From Artemisia argyi (lineage: Eukaryota; Streptophyta; Magnoliopsida; Asterales; Asteraceae), in NCBI GenBank assembly GCA_030686995.1, contig CM060709.1:122914373-122978372 (forward strand): a stretch of 64,000 bases of DNA, written 5' to 3'. The translations under genes and the position numbers were made by a program. The first letter of the stretch is position 1. Each line of letters begins with the position of its first letter. A model generated the notes under the pieces. The model did not search any database. It was not told the origin of the DNA and was given only the letters and a program-made list of their open reading frames with translations. Of the stretch, positions 23,879 to 35,513 are shown in pieces.

Positions 23879-24802
23879 CTAACGTCGGTTGGGAGGTTGT
23901 TGTAGTCCGGTTGGATTATTATTTCCGCGTGTTGCTAACACATCTACACTTTCATTTGGACGGTATTCTTTGACATCCTTTTGGTACAACCTTTGTTGTA
24001 TGGAACTCATTTGAGTTTGCATTCCACACAAATCATTCTTAAGTTGATACCTATCAAAGTTTGCAACATCTAACCGGATTTCTGCGGTATTTAGGCGGTG
24101 AAGTAGTTTATGAATTTGTACCGCATCCTGTTCTTGGGCCCTCTCAACCAAAGTGAGTCTATCCTTGACGTTATCCAAGCCAGTCAAAGGATTTAAGACT
24201 ACTTCCCCAACATGAGTCGAGTCACTCTTCACGTAGCTCATGTCAAGCTTAAACCAATATAGGTCGTCTCGAGCATTCATGGCATCCATTCTGGCAGAAT
24301 TTACCTTGGATATATAGTCGTGCATTTGACTTGCCATACTTTGAACTTTGAGTTGGGTTAGGTTGAGAGCTTGTTTCAAAGAGTAGATTTCGTATTGAGC
24401 TGAGTTCACGAACATATGTGTAGATGTAGATGTTCCGCCGGTTTGGTAAGTAGAATTCGGAACTTGAGCTGGAGTGGTACGGTTAGATTCGGATGAAATT
24501 GGTGAAACAGGAGGTGGAGATGTTAATGGTGATAGATGTGGCACCACTATTTGTTCCTCCGCTTCCTCATTGATGCCTTCGATGTCAACATCCATTTCAG
24601 GATCCTCTTCGTAATCATCGATGTTTATGTCCATATCCATTTCAGGATCTTCGTCCGAATCTATTTCATTGTCTAGATCCTCATAAGGTTCTTCCTCATC
24701 GTCGTAATCAATTGCCTCAAAGTAAGGATCATTAGGTCCAGGAAGAATTGGTAAATACTCAGGCATAGCAGGAAGATGATCGGGAGATGGAGGTGCGGAC
24801 AT
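23879..24802 (-). CDS. Extra acidic coiled-coil ORF between primer site and gag of element E
   Basis: From ATG 24802 this ORF encodes 307 aa. The N-terminus is proline-rich (MSAPPSPDHLPAMPEYLP). Residues about 35-95 are a very acidic Asp/Glu stretch. A Ser/Thr/Pro-rich linker follows, then a long helical region (about 150-275) with heptad-like leucines, and a basic end. No catalytic motif is visible. An in-frame start further upstream (24910) is less likely because it adds a hydrophobic AT-rich segment. It is open and intact, unlike the neighbouring gag-pol. Similar leader ORFs occur in some plant Tekay elements as I recall; the function is unknown. Confidence 0.65.
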   Translation of the reverse strand: MSAPPSPDHLPAMPEYLPILPGPNDPYFEAIDYDDEEEPYEDLDNEIDSDEDPEMDMDINIDDYEEDPEMDVDIEGINEEAEEQIVVPHLSPLTSPPPVSPISSESNRTTPAQVPNSTYQTGGTSTSTHMFVNSAQYEIYSLKQALNLTQLKVQSMASQMHDYISKVNSARMDAMNARDDLYWFKLDMSYVKSDSTHVGEVVLNPLTGLDNVKDRLTLVERAQEQDAVQIHKLLHRLNTAEIRLDVANFDRYQLKNDLCGMQTQMSSIQQRLYQKDVKEYRPNESVDVLATRGNNNPTGLQQPPNRR

Positions 24803-25035
24803 GATGTCTACAATTAGTATTTCGATGTCAAAATAAATCAAATGCTTATGGAAAATGCTCAAACTATGGCAATGTGCATATAACAATATACAAATATGTT
24901 CATGTAGCATAACATGTGTAATAAGTCCAGAATCTTCTGGAGGATGGAAGGCATGAAGAGCGGAAGGCTATAAAAATGTTTTTGCTTGTTATTGTAGTTA
25001 TAGTTTAGGTCTCACTTAGACCCGTTTCTCTATAA

Positions 25036-25052
25036 CCATGGCTCTGGTACCA
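25036..25052 (-). other. Primer binding site of element E
   Basis: The minus strand reads TGGTACCAGAGCCATGG, three bases from the 5' LTR. It differs by one base from the initiator-Met primer site TGGTATCAGAGC. Confidence 0.85.
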
Positions 25053-25055
25053 ATC

Positions 25056-28000
25056 TGTAACACCCCCAATTCATGATGCAGCGGAATTCAACTTGGGTGT
25101 TACTCGACGGCACAACAGTCATAAGAATAGAAAACGATCTCTAACCGAGTCGTAATAAAAAGAGTTGTCATTCATATTATTCAAATATATCAGAGTTTAC
25201 ATAGTAAGGTCCCAAAACGGTTCCATGTTTCAAAATACATCAATATAAAGTCTTTGATGTTTTTATAGAATGACATAATAATTTATAGCCTTATTCCTTC
25301 GGTACGTGCCCTTCCGCTCCATTCTTGATTATCATGGACCTGAAATACATGCTTAAGAGGTCAACACAAAGGTTGAGTGAAGTTCATAGAGTTTGTTTAA
25401 CGGTTGAACACAATATGTTGGTAGTAAGAGTTAATTAGACTCATACTCATGTTAGAAAACAAAACAGTTATTATTATATACTAAGCTCATGCAACCAAGA
25501 CGTTAACAGGTACCAATATCAATCGGCGGTTTTGTTGCCCCGGTAAGTACTTTGCCGTCATACTTAATGTTCAAATATAGTGCATTCGTTTGAACTAATC
25601 TGCTCAAACAAATGGGATTCGTCAATCCAATAGGCCTATTCACAATACTCGCGCTCACTAATACTAGTGATTAAATGGTTCATGATAGGGGCCTAGGATT
25701 GGCAAGGTAGGTACTTAGTAATAATAAAACAATCAGGCAGCATACAGTTTCAAAGCATTGTGTTCGGTTTAAAAGTAGCATGTATTCCCCCCAAGGGTTT
25801 GTAAAACATTGAAATAATGTAAAGTGGGGCTATGAACTCACCTTAAGTAGGATAGCAAGTAATGAAGGTGATGATTGGATCGTGTAGGTTTCTACGAGCA
25901 ACCTATAATAGAATGTTGCGATTTAGGATTTGAGTAAAGAATATAACGGAGTGCCTATATATATATCTTGCATTTAGTCCATGATGTGGTATGATGTATA
26001 TTGTAAGTCCTTGAATGAAAAGATTCATAAACATGTATGTTTTGTATATCGTTTACTACCGTTCGGGCCGACATAATTCAGAAGTCATGTTAGTAAGCGT
26101 TCGAGGAGCCAGGACACTTTAACTCGTAAATCCACAACTCATCTCGACGGCTTACATAATGAACTCCTCACATGAGGCTCCCTACTATTGTAGTAGTTGA
26201 TAAAATATATAGATATAAGTTTTGATCCGAAAAGTTACATGTCCGATATTTGTATAAACTTAGGAAAGTTTATTAGTACATGAAGATTGTTATTAGGGGT
26301 AGTTTCATAAGTCTTGAATGACCATTTACTCTTGGTAATATCTCATGGTTCCTTTTTAAGTGAAGTAGATCCAAATTGCTTGTTCAAGTTATCGCCTAAT
26401 TCATTGTTTCATGTTTACGCCTATGTAAGTTGGTATGGTCATTTCGTCATGGCCTAGCCATGACCTTTGGTCCTTGTTCCAAAGTCATGAGACACAACCT
26501 TGGCTCTAGCCATGGTGGTGGTCTTAATTATGGGTCATAAGACCTCTTGTTCCTTTCAAAGTATAACCATAATCTAGTGACTTTCGCCTAAAAATGGGCT
26601 GTTTAGAATTTGAAGAATTTTATCACTCGGAAAGCATTTTTAGGTCTCGAGCTTCTTTGTCCCTGAACGAAAACGGCGTTCCGGACAACTTTCGTGTTTT
26701 AACTTTTGATGAATCGGACCAGAAGAGTGACTTTCAAAAACTCAGAATGCAAAACAGTGTGGTTTTGGCAGTTTTGCCGGAAATCTTGGGTAACTTCAAA
26801 TCGCCATAACTTTTGACTCGTTTACTCTTTTTAGGTGGTTCAAGTTGCTATAGTTTCCTTGTTAAGTCCTCTAATGTAATATGTAATAATCCAATATCAT
26901 AATTTTACCATTTTGATCAGGTCTTACCAAGAAAGTCACTAGTTTGCTTGTTTTAGTAACTTATTGTAACAATCCATTATAACAACATCTTTTACTCATT
27001 TTTATACACCATGGACATTCATACAAGACATAATATAGCAAGAATAGCATGTAAATGATATGAACATGATAAATTAACAAGAAGCATGTTAGGTTTAGGC
27101 TTACAACTTTTGGCTTTCTAATAAAGAAAGGAAGTAACAAGTAAGGAAATGGACTTTGATAGACTTGCTTCAACCCTTTTCACTTTATGCAACCTTTCTA
27201 CCTTTGGTATTCTTGAAAGAGATGTAATAAAAGTTGAGGTGAATTGAGTGGATTTAAACTCAAGAGAAATCACCAAGTATATTAGGGTTTGGAAGTGTTT
27301 TGGTAACTTAAGATCAACTAGGGTTTCTATACTTGAACTTCACTTGAATCTTGCTAGAAATTAGAAGGAAATAAAGCTAAGGATGGATGGTTTTGGTGTT
27401 GGAGGTGGACGGCAAACAAGAGGGAGGGGAGGGGCTTTTATAGTCCTTTGAGGAGGTTACATTATAAGACTAGTCAAAGCTTCCTAAGTACACTTCAACA
27501 CATGTATCTCATCCAAGGCAACTTAGCACAAGATCAAGCCACATGAGGGTGTGACTCCCCCCCCCCTAATGGCGGTTCACAAGAGCTAGGGGGGTGAGTT
27601 GGCTTGGCTTGGATATTATCCTAAGATATTTGCTAGTTTTGACTCCGGGAAATGCCAACCGTAAATGATTAGGCCTCAAAACGTAAAACCGGGTGTCGTA
27701 AAATTATGAAACTTTAAAGTATTGTTAGACATGTCCATATGTCCCATAATAAAATATAAAATGGGTGGTAGGTTGCATTTGGGTGGTAAAACCCTGCTAA
27801 AACTGGAAACACGGGTCTCAAACGCGTAATACGTAAAATGTACGAATATTGCGTAAAATTGAGAAAAGTAAAATGTTACTTTTCTAATATGTTATAAATG
27901 ATTTAAAATGACTTATAATGTCTAGACTGGGCTCAGTCCAGTGTCGGTTGGTATTAAATGTCTTTTAGACATCAAACCGTAAGCCTAAAAATCACGAAAT

Positions 28001-28535
28001 GACTTATAACATCAAGGGATGATTTTTGGTCAATGGAGGAGGGAAAAATATGTTGACTTATTATAATAAGTTGAAAACTCAAATCGTCTTAGAAACACGG
28101 TGCAGGTATAGGCTAGGGTTACGGCTGAGTAAAAACGCTTAAAACTGAAAATTCCAGTTTTTCACGGCCGAGGTTTATTCTGGTCATATTTTTCTCAGTC
28201 ATGATTTATTATCAAATAAATCATGAGTGTGTCAAACATTTTTATGATGTGGGGTCACCTGACGGGGTCAAATTTCGTTGTGCGTAGAATTTCTGAATGA
28301 CGTTTTATCCTAAAACGTGTATTTCCTTAATAACGTTCACAAAAATGATCTGACGAATGTCAAACATTTAATTTTCCATGGAAATGATTTATCACTCGAG
28401 AATATGAAATAAAAATCAACTTTTGGGAAAATTTCGGAAAGAAATGAATAGTAAAATGAATAGTAACATGAATAGTAAAAGTGAATAGTAAATTTTCCGG
28501 GAATAGTAATTAACCTGAAATTTCGAATTGTTACA
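25056..28535 (-). repeat. 5' LTR of element E
   Basis: It is the near-identical partner of 15396-18870. The TATA box at 27435-27443 (minus strand) should drive the element's RNA leftwards. A 6-bp insertion relative to the other LTR near 28142 is the largest length difference I saw. Confidence 0.95.
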
Positions 28536-28661
28536 ATATTCTCCGGTCAATTTCCGGCGAACCTGCAAATTTTCCGGCAAGAATCTATTACACCGTTACG
28601 AAATTCTGTTACATCATTAAAACACTTTCCTGTCCATTATACCATCATAAACCACCATTTT

Positions 28662-28964
28662 CACTCGCAAAATTTACACCAAGGACTGATCAACCCACTG
28701 AATGAGCCTTCCCCTGAATTGTATGTACTGAGCTTGTTGTACCCTTCTGAATGAACAGCCCACGGAATGAGCCACTCTCTGAACTTACGCTTCTGAATGA
28801 ATAACCCAAGGAATGAGCTACCCCCTGAATTATCATAATGAGCTAACAACCTTTTACATTCCAAGTTCAGTCTCTTCTTCAATATTCTCATTAGTGTCCA
28901 TTGAATCAGGTACCAGTACTGGTTCAGATCATGATCAGGTACTAAGTTCACAAGGTCAGCTACT
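28662..28964 (-). repeat. Left arm of 303-bp inverted repeat inside element F
   Basis: It is the reverse complement of 30762-31064 with about three mismatches in 303 bp. Both arms carry the same coding-like pattern. The two arms flank a 1.8-kb segment with the Gag-like ORF. Confidence 0.85.
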
Positions 28965-29488
28965 TGGGTGTCTCCTTGTTCATTTACTGAATCAAAAACT
29001 GAATAATCAAGATCAGGTACTATAGTTCTCCCAATCTCCCTTTGAAGTGTTACTTGAACCTCTAAGTTTCTGCCTTTGGAATCAGAGTGAAGATGGTTAA
29101 ACAACCCTTCCTTTGGTTTCTCATCATGGTCTATTGCCATTAACTTCCTGTTCCCCTTCAAATGATACTTGCCCTCAAGTATCAACCTCCTTCTGCCCTT
29201 CAACCTCCTCCTTTTTTTCCTCCTTGGCCATTTCCAAATAACAAACTTCCCATTTCTAAACTTAACGCTGCAGTGTGTGTCACTCATTCCACTCATTTTC
29301 TTCCTTGTAGACCATTTCCAATTATCAAAGATCACACATTTCTTTTTCCTTCTCGGCCACTTACATGTATCAAGCTGCACAGCTCCTATTCATCCTACAC
29401 ATTGAGTGATAAAGCTATTATTCCAGTTAGCCCAATTGCTATTTCTACCATCCTCAATTCCTTCTTTTATTGTTTCATCTATAGTAAA

Positions 29489-30694
29489 TTACATATCCAC
29501 AACCTCACTTCCAATCTTCTTCCCACTTTTCTTCTCAAACCCTCCCATATCTCCATGAGTTGTCCTCTGGTTGTTTCCACATATATGATGTCTCATACCA
29601 CCAACCAAATGTGACAATTCAATGTCACAATCTTCAACAACCATCTCCTCCATTTTGACATCAAAACCCACAAACATCTTATCAAAGTTTAGAGATGGAG
29701 TTGTCTTCACTGTATCACACTCTTTAAACATGTTTGGCTTATTAATGATCACTACACACTTATCGTTACCAATTCCTTCACAACTGTTATCACTATCAAA
29801 AGTCTTAACACAACCAGGTATCACATTACTCAAATCCTTTTTTTCATTCCTTTTAATCTCATCATCTTCATTAGCAACATTATCACTAACCACCAAACAA
29901 TCTTTATCATTACAGCCAACTAAGTTATTCGACTCCATTTCTATACCCTCATCCTCTTCAATATTCTTGCTAATGTCTTTAGTTTGCTCTCTTTTATCAA
30001 ACCAAGTACCCATACTATCATCACAGTCCATCAAACAAGTACCCATCAATCCAATGCTTACTTCAATTACTTCATTTGCATTACTTGATTTCATAACCTC
30101 ATCACAAGTTTTATCAAAATCCACAATAGCGTCTTCAACACCAAGAACACCAACTCGAGTTTCTTCAATCTTGTTGAGTTTAAAACCATTTTCAACAATC
30201 TTTTTCTCATCGACTTCATCCAACTTCACTGATTCACTTAATACCATAACCACACCTTCAATATCATTCCCAATATCTTCCTTTTGATCCTTTTTTCCCG
30301 AATCATTATCAACAACTCTAATACCGAAATCACTATTTTCTTTTTCAACCTCTTTTGACTGATTATATTTCAAAACATACTCTTGCAACATAGCCCAATT
30401 ATATGCATCACGAAGTGTATTTGGTTTGAAAAGTCTAACTACTTTTCCAATTTCTAGTTGTAACCCGAAAATGAAGAGATCAGTAAGATACCTTTCATCT
30501 AATCCTTTATCGCCAAACGAAGAATTAAACGCATTGTAATACTCGACCACTGTACATTCTTTTTTGAGAAGTTTATTCATAGACATTTCATCAAACACTT
30601 CATGATCATCATGACAAGTATTTTTTCTTGCTAGATGTTCTACTTGTAAGTTGAGTGCTGCTATCATACTTGTCAACATCATGATTGAGACCAA
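29489..30694 (-). CDS. Gag-like ORF of element F, inverted relative to its LTRs
   Basis: The 401-aa ORF starts with a segment resembling the end of a gypsy Gag domain: a TVVEYYNAF motif, a FIFGLQLEIG motif and RLFKPNTLRDAYNWA (about residues 45-105). The rest is acidic, lysine- and asparagine-rich and without recognised motifs; no zinc knuckle is visible. The start given is the first available one and the true N-terminus is probably lost or frameshifted. F's primer site and purine tract define a plus-strand element, so a Gag on the minus strand is in the wrong direction. The flanking inverted repeat explains this by inversion of the cassette. It is probably not translated from F's own RNA. 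Confidence 0.55.
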   Translation of the reverse strand: MVSIMMLTSMIAALNLQVEHLARKNTCHDDHEVFDEMSMNKLLKKECTVVEYYNAFNSSFGDKGLDERYLTDLFIFGLQLEIGKVVRLFKPNTLRDAYNWAMLQEYVLKYNQSKEVEKENSDFGIRVVDNDSGKKDQKEDIGNDIEGVVMVLSESVKLDEVDEKKIVENGFKLNKIEETRVGVLGVEDAIVDFDKTCDEVMKSSNANEVIEVSIGLMGTCLMDCDDSMGTWFDKREQTKDISKNIEEDEGIEMESNNLVGCNDKDCLVVSDNVANEDDEIKRNEKKDLSNVIPGCVKTFDSDNSCEGIGNDKCVVIINKPNMFKECDTVKTTPSLNFDKMFVGFDVKMEEMVVEDCDIELSHLVGGMRHHICGNNQRTTHGDMGGFEKKSGKKIGSEVVDM

Positions 30695-30761
30695 AACTAA
30701 CTAACTGTATCAAGATCTAACCAACTGTAACAAACTTAAATGGCGGTGAAAATTAGTACCT

Positions 30762-31064
30762 AGTAGCTGACCTTGTGAACTTAGTACCTGATCCTGATCT
30801 GAACCAGTACTGGTACCTGATTCAGTGGACACTAATGAGAATATTGAAGAAGAGACTGAACTTGGAATGCAAAAGGTTGTTAGCTCATTATGATAATTCA
30901 GGGGGTAGCTCATTCCTTGGGTTATTCATTCAGAAGCGTAAGTTCAGAGAGTGGCTCATTCCGTGGGCTGTTCATTCAGAAGGGTACAACAAGCTCAGTA
31001 CATACAATTCAGGGGAAGGCTCATTCAGTGGGTTGATCAGTCCTTGGTGTAAATTTTGCGAGTG
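30762..31064 (+). repeat. Right arm of 303-bp inverted repeat inside element F
   Basis: It is the partner of 28662-28964, equal in length and about 99% identical. The long ORF reading through it (for example ECKRLLAHYDNSGG) is the same as that on the minus strand of the left arm. Confidence 0.85.
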
Positions 31065-31249
31065 GCTCATTCCGTGGGGAGTGTATTCAGACTGTTGTGG
31101 ATTAGTGATATCAGTGACAAGAAAGCCTGAAGGAGTCAGCGAGTCAGTTCAAGAACACATATGCTCAGAGAGACTACTTAGTTTGAAGATTATTCAACCT
31201 GAAGCAAAGATCAGGGAGTCATCCAACTTGAGGAAAAGCAGCTTCACTT

Positions 31250-31343
31250 TCATTTGATTCAAGAGGATGCAACTTGGAAGGTTTACCATGAATTCATTAC
31301 ACGATATCTCCAATTTGCTTGAACCTTGAGGACAAGGTTCTCT
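31250..31343 (+). pseudogene. Remnant of pol C-terminus of element F
   Basis: The plus strand reads EDATWKVYHEF, a shift of frame, then NLEDKVL and a stop, just before the purine tract. A W-x-x-x...LEDKV pattern is common at the extreme C-terminus of plant chromoviral Pol proteins. It agrees with F's plus orientation and suggests the rest of pol was deleted. Confidence 0.4.
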
Positions 31344-31356
31344 AAGGGGAATGGAT

Positions 31357-31707
31357 TGATACATACCAAACCAAAGGGTCAAATAGTCAAGGGACCAGAA
31401 GTGCAACTAACCAAAAGTGAAGGGCGTCAAGTTGTAGAAGTTTGAATAGTTGTGGCGCTTAAACCATCTAACCGTTTCTCTTCTTTATAAATAGTTCATT
31501 CTTGTAATTCATTAATAAAGCTTTGTAAACCAAATATCTCTTCCATGTAATTCTCTCTTATATGATAATAACAAATCTGTTGTTCATCAATCATACTAAC
31601 AATTCAGTTGCGAATCTTATTTCTAAATTCTATAGATTTCTAACTAATTGTTGCCATTGAAATCGTATTCTCCATTTCTTGAGTGATTTGAGGATACGCA
31701 CGTTTCA
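31357..31707 (+). repeat. 3' LTR of element F
   Basis: It is the 351-bp partner of 15005-15355, followed by TTAAG. TATA box at 31486-31494. Confidence 0.92.
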
Positions 31708-33311
31708 TTAAGGTTATGAAATATGAATCATATAATCAAAGCTTTGGCTAGTTTACCAATCCGAGAAAAGGAAATTGATTATTCCACAAGTCAAGAGGGT
31801 TTGTTCGATTTTCTGTGGCATGAATAATTTGTTTCGGTTTTTTTAACATTCCTTGCTTACAAATTTGTGCCATGTGCTTCTTATAGATGAAGTGACATGC
31901 ACTGATATGCACATGTGTCTTCCCATCGCTCAATGACTAACTATTACGTCTAACATTTGGAGTTTGTGAAAACGCACACTATCGCACCCTTGCTTGCAGC
32001 AAGACGATATTATTAAGTTAGACCTATAAAATACATCGATCAAACTAGATACGCACACGTGTACGTGCAGTGGTGCCGTATAACGTTGGGATACTATTCG
32101 TAGCCCTAATAGCAACATTTAAAAGTTAAAAAGCTACAAAATTGATTGTACATTAAGTTGGTTTGGAGTAGGTATAAACATTCGATCAAGTGCGTATCTG
32201 AAAGTTTTATACGTGGCCATTACAACTACGTTTACATTTTTCTAGATTTAATTACCCAAACGGAACACATTAGGTTATGACACAAAACAGGCCAAACCCA
32301 ATTGCATTGGACCATGCTCCATGTTCATCTCTATCTTTATCAATGCACGTTTGTGATTTAAAGGAAGTTGTTTATTTGTTTTTCGTGTAATATGATGTGT
32401 TACTATTCATTTAGACTCAATCCAAGTGCGCTTTGTGTACGTGTTTCCATGTGTAAATCACAAAACTAGATATAGAATGTACTTAACGATAACACAGATC
32501 AAACTGTGGCTAACTCTAAAAGTTTCATAGAACATCACATCAGAAATATTATAAGGTATGATAGTTTTAAGGTTATTATTCTCAACTAACATAAGTGTGT
32601 GGTCAACAACCTTATCGAGATCAACTAATTAACTTCACAATTTTCCCATCTAATGAGAACCTTCTATCAGTCTCGTACAATGTTTTGAGCATAAAAGAAC
32701 AGACATACACAAACGAAACTTGATTGTTGAGTGAAAAATGGGGCATGCATTGAACGATTACTTCATTTACAATCAAAGATTGAATTAAAGCCTAGCTAAG
32801 TTGGTGCCTTAATTACCTTTTTAGAAACAATTGTAAAATGTCTAAATGACCTACCTTGAGTATATTTAGCAATTAGCATGCCAACCCACTTTTGTGTCTC
32901 AAGCTATATAGAGTCCTTTGGCGGACTATGCGGTATCACTAATTCACTATAACGTCGAAGTAGGTACTCTGCCTTTGCTCGAGTCCCTTTCAAGCGTTGT
33001 TCCGTTTCTTTGTCTAACAACGCGTAATGAAATTGCGCTTCGAGGCTATGTACTTGTATTTATTTGAGAAAATAATTTATCAAATTATACTTACAAATTA
33101 TTTTCTATTTGAGAAAACAATTTAAAATATGTTCATTATTGCTGTTGGAATAATTACCATAGTTACATATGAGAATGATTTTTTATACAAACAAGTTATA
33201 ACAATTTTGGTGATTATTGTATTCGTAACGAGTAGTTGGGTTCTTACGCGTTACGGTTCAACTATTTTGGATCTGATATTTGTATTTTTTGAGCGTTAAA
33301 ATTTTTTGTAA

Positions 33312-33344
<33 letters not shown>

Positions 33345-33526
33345 TATAATAATTATTATTTTATTAACAATAAATAGGATTTTACAAGAAATTGGTGGGG
33401 AGTCGAGAAACCAACTGGGCCCCAACACCTCTAGCAATAGCAAAACCAATCCTATTAAAAATATGAACGGCAGCCCGCGCTCCAATGTCTTGAGTAGTAG
33501 AGAAACGTCGAATACGCTTTAGAAGA

Positions 33527-33607
<81 letters not shown>

Positions 33608-33853
33608 ACATTACCTTTCTTTTACGAGATTATCATTCAATTAAGACATAAATACAAAACAAATAATTACACAAATTGTGAATAAGCTCCACGAAACTAT
33701 TCAGACAATGTATGACAGAGCTAGGGATTGTTTTGTAAATGTCCCTTTTTCATTCTTATGAAACAACAATGGCTCTGCCATAAAACGACATTTTCCCTTA
33801 TGAAACGACATGCCCTCTGTACCAAACGACATTGTTCCAACACCTAATGTATG
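31708..33853. other. Spacer with TTA microsatellites
   Basis: About 2.1 kb between elements F and B. (TTA)n tracts lie at about 33316-33344 and 33528-33606. Between them, 33382-33519 is open on the minus strand for about 45 codons with non-repetitive composition (IGARAAVHIFNRIGFAIARG is part of it). I do not recognise it. The rest shows no gene. Confidence 0.5.
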
Positions 33854-34402
33854 TGTTAGTGCAAAAAGTGTGGCTGGCGTTAAGGATGGGCTTAGTCCGC
33901 ACTGGGCCGTTCTTGGTGGATCGTCCGTTGTATGGTTTATGCACTAGTCCAAGTAGAGGAATGAGTTCCTGCACATATAAGAGCACACCGTTAGCCTTAC
34001 CGTGGGGACGAACCCCACGATTAAGCCCCGGCATGAGAATAAGTACTCATGTCGTGAAAGAAATATTCGTATGTTGGGATGAGTGAAAAAACCCTACCTC
34101 AAAAGTGTGAGTTGAGATTCCCTTTATAGGTATCGGAAATATTAGGGTTTCCTGATATTTCGCATATTGCTTTAGTGGCCGAAGTAGGACTCTTGTCGGG
34201 CAAGGATCCGTAGCTTAATCGATTGTTGCGGACATAGATGGTTTTCTGGATCGGAGGCCGGTCTGCGAGCGTACTTCGGAAGTGCCACTCGTATACATCC
34301 TTTGTTTGTCCAGACCGTGCCATGCTCATGGCTTGGGCTTTGGCCATGTCTGGCTTTATTGGCTTGTTGGGCCGAAGCCCAGTTTGCTCGTTGGGCCGGA
34401 GC
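33854..34402 (-). repeat. 3' LTR of element B (inner end deleted)
   Basis: It aligns with 50511 onward until the second 24-bp repeat unit and then stops. A perfect 7-bp stem CGTGGGG (34001-34007) with CCCCACG (34013-34019) occupies the place of the stem-loop in A and C. Confidence 0.88.
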
Positions 34403-35337
34403 TGTCATCCATATCTTTTTACTTTTGATCTCGTCCTTTATTAGAGTTTTCTTGACACGTGTCTTTTCTCTGGTTCATCCTTGGGATAGATGTACTGCGG
34501 GTGTAAACCCTTTTTCATTTTTACTCATTTATTTTACCCCATCGGTATTAGGAGTGTTTCTGGTTTTCCTTGCTTCTTCTTTATGTATCTTCTGTGTTTC
34601 TCGAAGAGTTGTAAATATTGAATTTTGGGATTCTAAATGCAATCTTTCTCAGCTAATTTTGATGCAATTTTGGGAAATTACCATATTCCGGCTGAGGTAC
34701 GACCGGTTTGTCCAAATGATGGTGATCTAATTTGCCATCCCCCGGAAGGGAAGATAAGTGTTTATATCCGTTTGTTTGATCATGCCCAGTATCGCTTGCC
34801 ATTGACAAAGTTTTTTGTTAGCATTCTGGAATATTACATTATTCACATATCACAGTTTCATCCGCTTGGGGTGGCTAGGGTCTCACATTTTGAGATCCTT
34901 TGTTGCGTATGTGCGATTGAGCCAGCGGTTGTGCTTTTCTGTTACTTTTACTCAAAGATGAAGAAGAATGGTTGGTTGACTTTCGCTAAACGTCCCGAGG
35001 ACGCATGTTACACGAAGGCTGAACACTCGTTGAGGGATTGGCAGGAACAATTCTTTTGGGTTGACAGGTTTGCCTGTCCTTTCTTATGCGATTTTTATTC
35101 TAAGGTCGGTGTGCCAAGGGATAGGACTCCTTCTGCTAACGAGTACAGTGCTGCGGACATTGATACCCTTGTTACTAACAAGACTCCGTTCTTGAGGTTT
35201 TCGGAACCCTTTCTTTGTTGCGTTGGTCTAAGCCGGTACTATTCTTTGAGCGAGGATACTTATCCTCTTTATCTTTATCAGGGCAAAGATAATTGGATAT
35301 TCTTCTTTTCGTTGTTTGCCCTTTATTTAATCGTTCA

Positions 35338-35513
<176 letters not shown>

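Larger units (their letters stand above)
15396..28535 (-). mobile_element. Tekay/Del-type chromovirus E nested in F
   Basis: Direct repeats of 3475 bp (15396-18870) and 3480 bp (25056-28535) begin TGTAACA and end TGTTACA. I counted about 29 substitutions and a few short indels between them (about 0.8%), which is young. Flanks are ATCTT (left) and ATATT (right), a 5-bp duplication with one mismatch. On the minus strand from right to left come the primer site, an extra acidic ORF, gag, protease, reverse transcriptase, RNase H, integrase and a chromodomain-like tail. It inserted 40 bp inside F's left LTR. Pol has several stops and frameshifts, so it is not autonomous despite its youth. Confidence 0.95.
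15005..31707 (+). mobile_element. LTR retrotransposon F, internally deleted, host of nested element E
   Basis: LTRs of 351 bp lie at 15005-15355 and 31357-31707 (TGATACATAC...CGTTTCA) with a perfect TTAAG duplication outside (15000-15004 and 31708-31712). The LTRs differ at about 7 sites (2%). The primer site TTGGTATCAGAGC (15357-15369) fits initiator tRNA-Met. The tract AAGGGGAATGGA precedes the right LTR. With E removed the interior is only about 2.9 kb. It holds an antisense Gag-like ORF between inverted repeats and a short 3' pol tail; no RT, RNase H or integrase remains. It is therefore non-autonomous. Confidence 0.9.

Noticed and set aside
28661..29380. Minus-strand ORF of 239 aa treated as a separate protein
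   Set aside because: It runs through the inverted-repeat arm and is repeated on the plus strand at 30775-31257; half of it is lysine-rich low complexity.
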